Source: Spirochaetaceae bacterium UBA4077 (GTDB lineage: Bacteria; Spirochaetota; Spirochaetia; Treponematales; Rectinemataceae). Taken from it: a stretch of 34,389 bases of DNA. Within the stretch, counting starts at the first letter, position 1. Every line of letters starts with the position of its first letter. The notes below the pieces were generated by a model that saw nothing but the letters and a program-made list of their open reading frames with translations, did no database searches and was not told the DNA's origin. A program made the position numbers and the translations under genes. The DNA is taken from assembly GCA_002383375.1 (NCBI GenBank), contig DFYR01000043.1:25524-59912 (forward strand). Reading direction: 5' to 3'. Below, in pieces: positions 32,041 to 34,389 of this stretch.

Positions 32041-34389
32041 TTAATACACGAAACGCCAGCTAAGGCTCAATTCCTGGCCGCTTACAAGGGAGTCCTCACC
32101 GATAAAGGGGGTAATACTCCAACTAATCTGCCCGAAAGGCGAATCGAATTCTATGCCAAATTCGGAGTCTAGACGTAAACGAGAAGAACTCACAAGGGGG
32201 TCTTCCCTGAATCGCAGACTCGCGTGAAAGAAGGCTGAATCGGTGAGATACCGGCCCATGTAGAGTTCGCTCTGGTCCAGATACCGGGCAAGAGGATCCT
32301 CGGGATTGGGTTCAGAAGCCGGTTTTGTCAGATCTAAGAGCCAGCGCTGCATGAAGGAGGAGCGGATGAACACAATGTCCATTCCCAGAGCTTTCTGAAC
32401 CCGCTGCTCAAAGCTTTTGAAGATGTTGAGCTGAGGAATGAACTCTGAGGAGGCTATGGCAGCCTCCCGTATGGTAAGGCTCTCGGAAGTATCCGCCGCG
32501 AGGACCCCTCCCGACATGATGGCTATAAGCTCGGTCTCGCTGTAGAAAGGAACAGAACTTAGCCGAGGGTTGAGATTGGAGAGGGGCGCTTTTTCGGTCG
32601 CGAGATTGATACGCACTACCCCGTCCCTGCCCGACTCTCTGAGCTCGGCGTTCGCGGTCACCAGGGGATTGAATTTGGCGCTGTTTTCAGCGAACTCAAT
32701 GGTGGCGCTGCGGATAAAAAAGTTGCGGAGGTAATAAAACACATAGCCGGATCGTAGGTCGATAGCCCCGTCAAGGGTGAATTCTCCGCTGCCTGAATCG
32801 AACTTCAGGTACAAAAGGCTTCCGGGTAGCGTAAAACCCCGGATGAGCGGCAGATTGCTGTCCGGGATGTACACCTCAAGCTGCTTTCCGAAATTGATAG
32901 AAGCATCGATCCTGAAGGTAGGCGCGTTGGGGTCGACCGGTTGCTGTGCTTCCGGACCGAAATCCTGCGGATCGATCAGAACCTGTCCCCTGTCCAGGTA
33001 GACAGAGCCTGTCGCCACCAGTGTTCCTGCATCCAGGCTGAGGGCTATGTCCAGTTGAGCTCTGGCGTCAATAAGAGTAATGCCTGCAATCTTTGTGGAG
33101 AGAATAACCACGGAGTCGTTCTGGGTTACCACGTTAAAGCCCAGGTCGGACAATGTCCAATTATTCAGCAAGCCCGAGGCTGACAGTTCCACAGCTCCCG
33201 TGCTCAAGGGAATCACCGTCGGAACCAGCTCGACATTTCTGCCGGTAAAATTGATATAGCTGTTAAAGGGTCCGATCCGATCCTTGAGCAGGGCTGAGGA
33301 TTCGACGAGACCGCCTTGTACGGCCAAAGTGCCGTTTATCTCAGGATCGACCAAGGGACCGCTGATGCTCAGAGCACCTGACAGATTGCCATCCAGTACT
33401 TTTAAGTTTTCGATTGGGAGGAAAGAACCTATTCTGGCAAGATCTATCTGGATACCGTCCACCTTTGCCGAAAGTTGATTCCCGCTCATGCGCCCCCTGG
33501 CGGAGGCGAGAAGAGGGAAGTCGTCCGCGAACAAGAGTTCGAACGAACCGTCCGGGGTCAGGGAAGCCTTAAGGTCTCCACCGCCGCCTTCAAATTCGAA
33601 TCCTCTCTTGCCATATGAACCAGAAAACGTCCAACTCCTCACCAAGGTTTCATGATACTTGATATTCGCAAAGGTTCCGCTGAAATCGGCGGAAAAAGAC
33701 CTGCCACCCTGATCGGCCTCCCCCTCTTCAAAACGAAACTCGACGTCGCTTACGACAGTGGCTTCCAGTTTTCGCGCTCCGAGAGTTTTCTTATAATCTC
33801 CGACAAGCTGGGCTTTGCCTTCCTGTAATAGGACCTGGGCGGCAATTTTTTCAATTCGGTGCCCGGCGTACTCTACAGCTGGTAGGTCCAGGTTGAGTCT
33901 GCCCCCAATCAGTTCAGCCTTCAGCGTAAGGCTCAAAGGCTGATTCTTAAACTCTCCGTTTTCGAGTACTGCTTCCAACTCCAGAGAAGGCAGCCTGTCC
34001 CATGGCACCGGAAGCTCGGCCAGGGCTGAAAAATCAAGGGCTCCCTTAGCCTTCAAGCTTCCCTGCAGTTGTCCGGAAATATCCTCAGAAATAAATCTAG
34101 TCAGCGAAAAGCCTGTAAAATTGACCTGAGCGTCGATGATGTTGTTTGAATACAAGGCCTCGAGCACATAGCTCTCGTTGGGATTTTCAAGGCCAGCGAA
34201 AGTACCCGCGAGCTTTATGTCGGGTAGGCGGCCGCCAACGGGTATGGTCTTTCCCAGACTTCCTTCCAGCTCCCCTGCCAGCCCATAGCCTGCGCCGTTC
34301 ACCCATAGCCGATCAACCTGCAACTCCCCCTGCCCATACCTGAAGCTCTCCGCTCGTACCCCGGGATACTCCCCCTCTCCCTCATACCG
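32041..34389 (-). CDS. tamB: TamB-family translocation/assembly protein (3' part)
   Basis: TamB proteins are long periplasm-spanning beta structures implicated in lipid transport and outer-membrane assembly. The frame is open to the right edge without a proper start, so only the last 782 residues are visible. Repetitive amphipathic beta strands dominate, for example GNLSGALSISGPLVDPEING. The C-terminal DUF490 part shows FEQRVQKALGMDIVFIRSS, QSELYMGRYLTD and the final FIGEDSLVSGQELSLSWRF. The stop is 19 bases before bamA. Spirochaetes, including Borrelia, pair TamB with BamA, while TamA is often missing. Confidence 0.92.
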   Translation of the reverse strand, partial: RYEGEGEYPGVRAESFRYGQGELQVDRLWVNGAGYGLAGELEGSLGKTIPVGGRLPDIKLAGTFAGLENPNESYVLEALYSNNIIDAQVNFTGFSLTRFISEDISGQLQGSLKAKGALDFSALAELPVPWDRLPSLELEAVLENGEFKNQPLSLTLKAELIGGRLNLDLPAVEYAGHRIEKIAAQVLLQEGKAQLVGDYKKTLGARKLEATVVSDVEFRFEEGEADQGGRSFSADFSGTFANIKYHETLVRSWTFSGSYGKRGFEFEGGGGDLKASLTPDGSFELLFADDFPLLASARGRMSGNQLSAKVDGIQIDLARIGSFLPIENLKVLDGNLSGALSISGPLVDPEINGTLAVQGGLVESSALLKDRIGPFNSYINFTGRNVELVPTVIPLSTGAVELSASGLLNNWTLSDLGFNVVTQNDSVVILSTKIAGITLIDARAQLDIALSLDAGTLVATGSVYLDRGQVLIDPQDFGPEAQQPVDPNAPTFRIDASINFGKQLEVYIPDSNLPLIRGFTLPGSLLYLKFDSGSGEFTLDGAIDLRSGYVFYYLRNFFIRSATIEFAENSAKFNPLVTANAELRESGRDGVVRINLATEKAPLSNLNPRLSSVPFYSETELIAIMSGGVLAADTSESLTIREAAIASSEFIPQLNIFKSFEQRVQKALGMDIVFIRSSFMQRWLLDLTKPASEPNPEDPLARYLDQSELYMGRYLTDSAFFHASLRFREDPLVSSSRLRLDSEFGIEFDSPFGQISWSITPFIGEDSLVSGQELSLSWRFVY

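Noticed and set aside
34321..34323. TTG as a start for tamB
   Set aside because: The frame stays open to the window edge with no ribosome binding site, and TamB proteins are much longer, so the gene simply continues outside.

Overview
The window reads as a chromosomal segment of a spirochaete (Spirochaetales, Treponema/Spirochaeta/Rectinema-like), moderately GC-rich and densely coding. The strongest clues are a GreA carried on a protein of about 890 residues, a form known from Borrelia and Treponema, and the gene order tamB-bamA-skp-mutS-comF followed by rimP-nusA-infB-rbfA-truB-ribF-rpsO-pnp. As I recall it, Borrelia has a similar order, while Treponema pallidum has these genes in two separate blocks. 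The species cannot be named from the sequence alone. No mobile element, phage gene, CRISPR array, rRNA or intact tRNA was seen, and no gene-free stretch exceeds about 210 bases.

Layout. (1) Bases 1-5758, plus strand: the end of glyQ, then glyS, then ppdK, whose product carries a histone-H1-like Lys/Ala tail with AT-hook-like motifs. A perfect 15-bp hairpin terminator follows. (2) 5915-7050, minus: rpe-dtd. (3) 7220-10856, plus: a TPR-like protein of unknown function and the giant greA, ending at a terminator. The divergent rpe/TPR promoters lie in 7051-7219. (4) 10965-25265, minus: a long, tightly packed series rimP-nusA-infB-rbfA-truB-ribF-rpsO-(hairpin)-pnp-dut-lptF-lptG-tgt-NlpC/P60 gene, many genes overlapping by 1-20 bases. 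(5) 25475-34389, minus: tamB (5' end outside the window)-bamA-skp-mutS-comF.

Functionally the window is housekeeping. It covers translation and tRNA (GlyRS, IF2, RimP, RbfA, TruB, S15, Tgt, Dtd), transcription elongation and RNA decay (NusA, GreA, PNPase), outer-membrane assembly and envelope transport (TamB, BamA, Skp, LptF/LptG, a secreted NlpC/P60 hydrolase), nucleotide and DNA maintenance (Dut, MutS, ComF-like), and central metabolism (PPDK, Rpe, RibF).

No multi-gene novel system was found. The unusual items are domain additions and regulatory layouts: the DNA-binding-like tail on PPDK, a four-cysteine zinc ribbon at the end of NusA, a YQG-repeat low-complexity segment in IF2, a coiled-coil insertion in LptF, a degenerate riboflavin-kinase half in RibF, and a consensus promoter followed by an intrinsic terminator ahead of rimP-nusA-infB.
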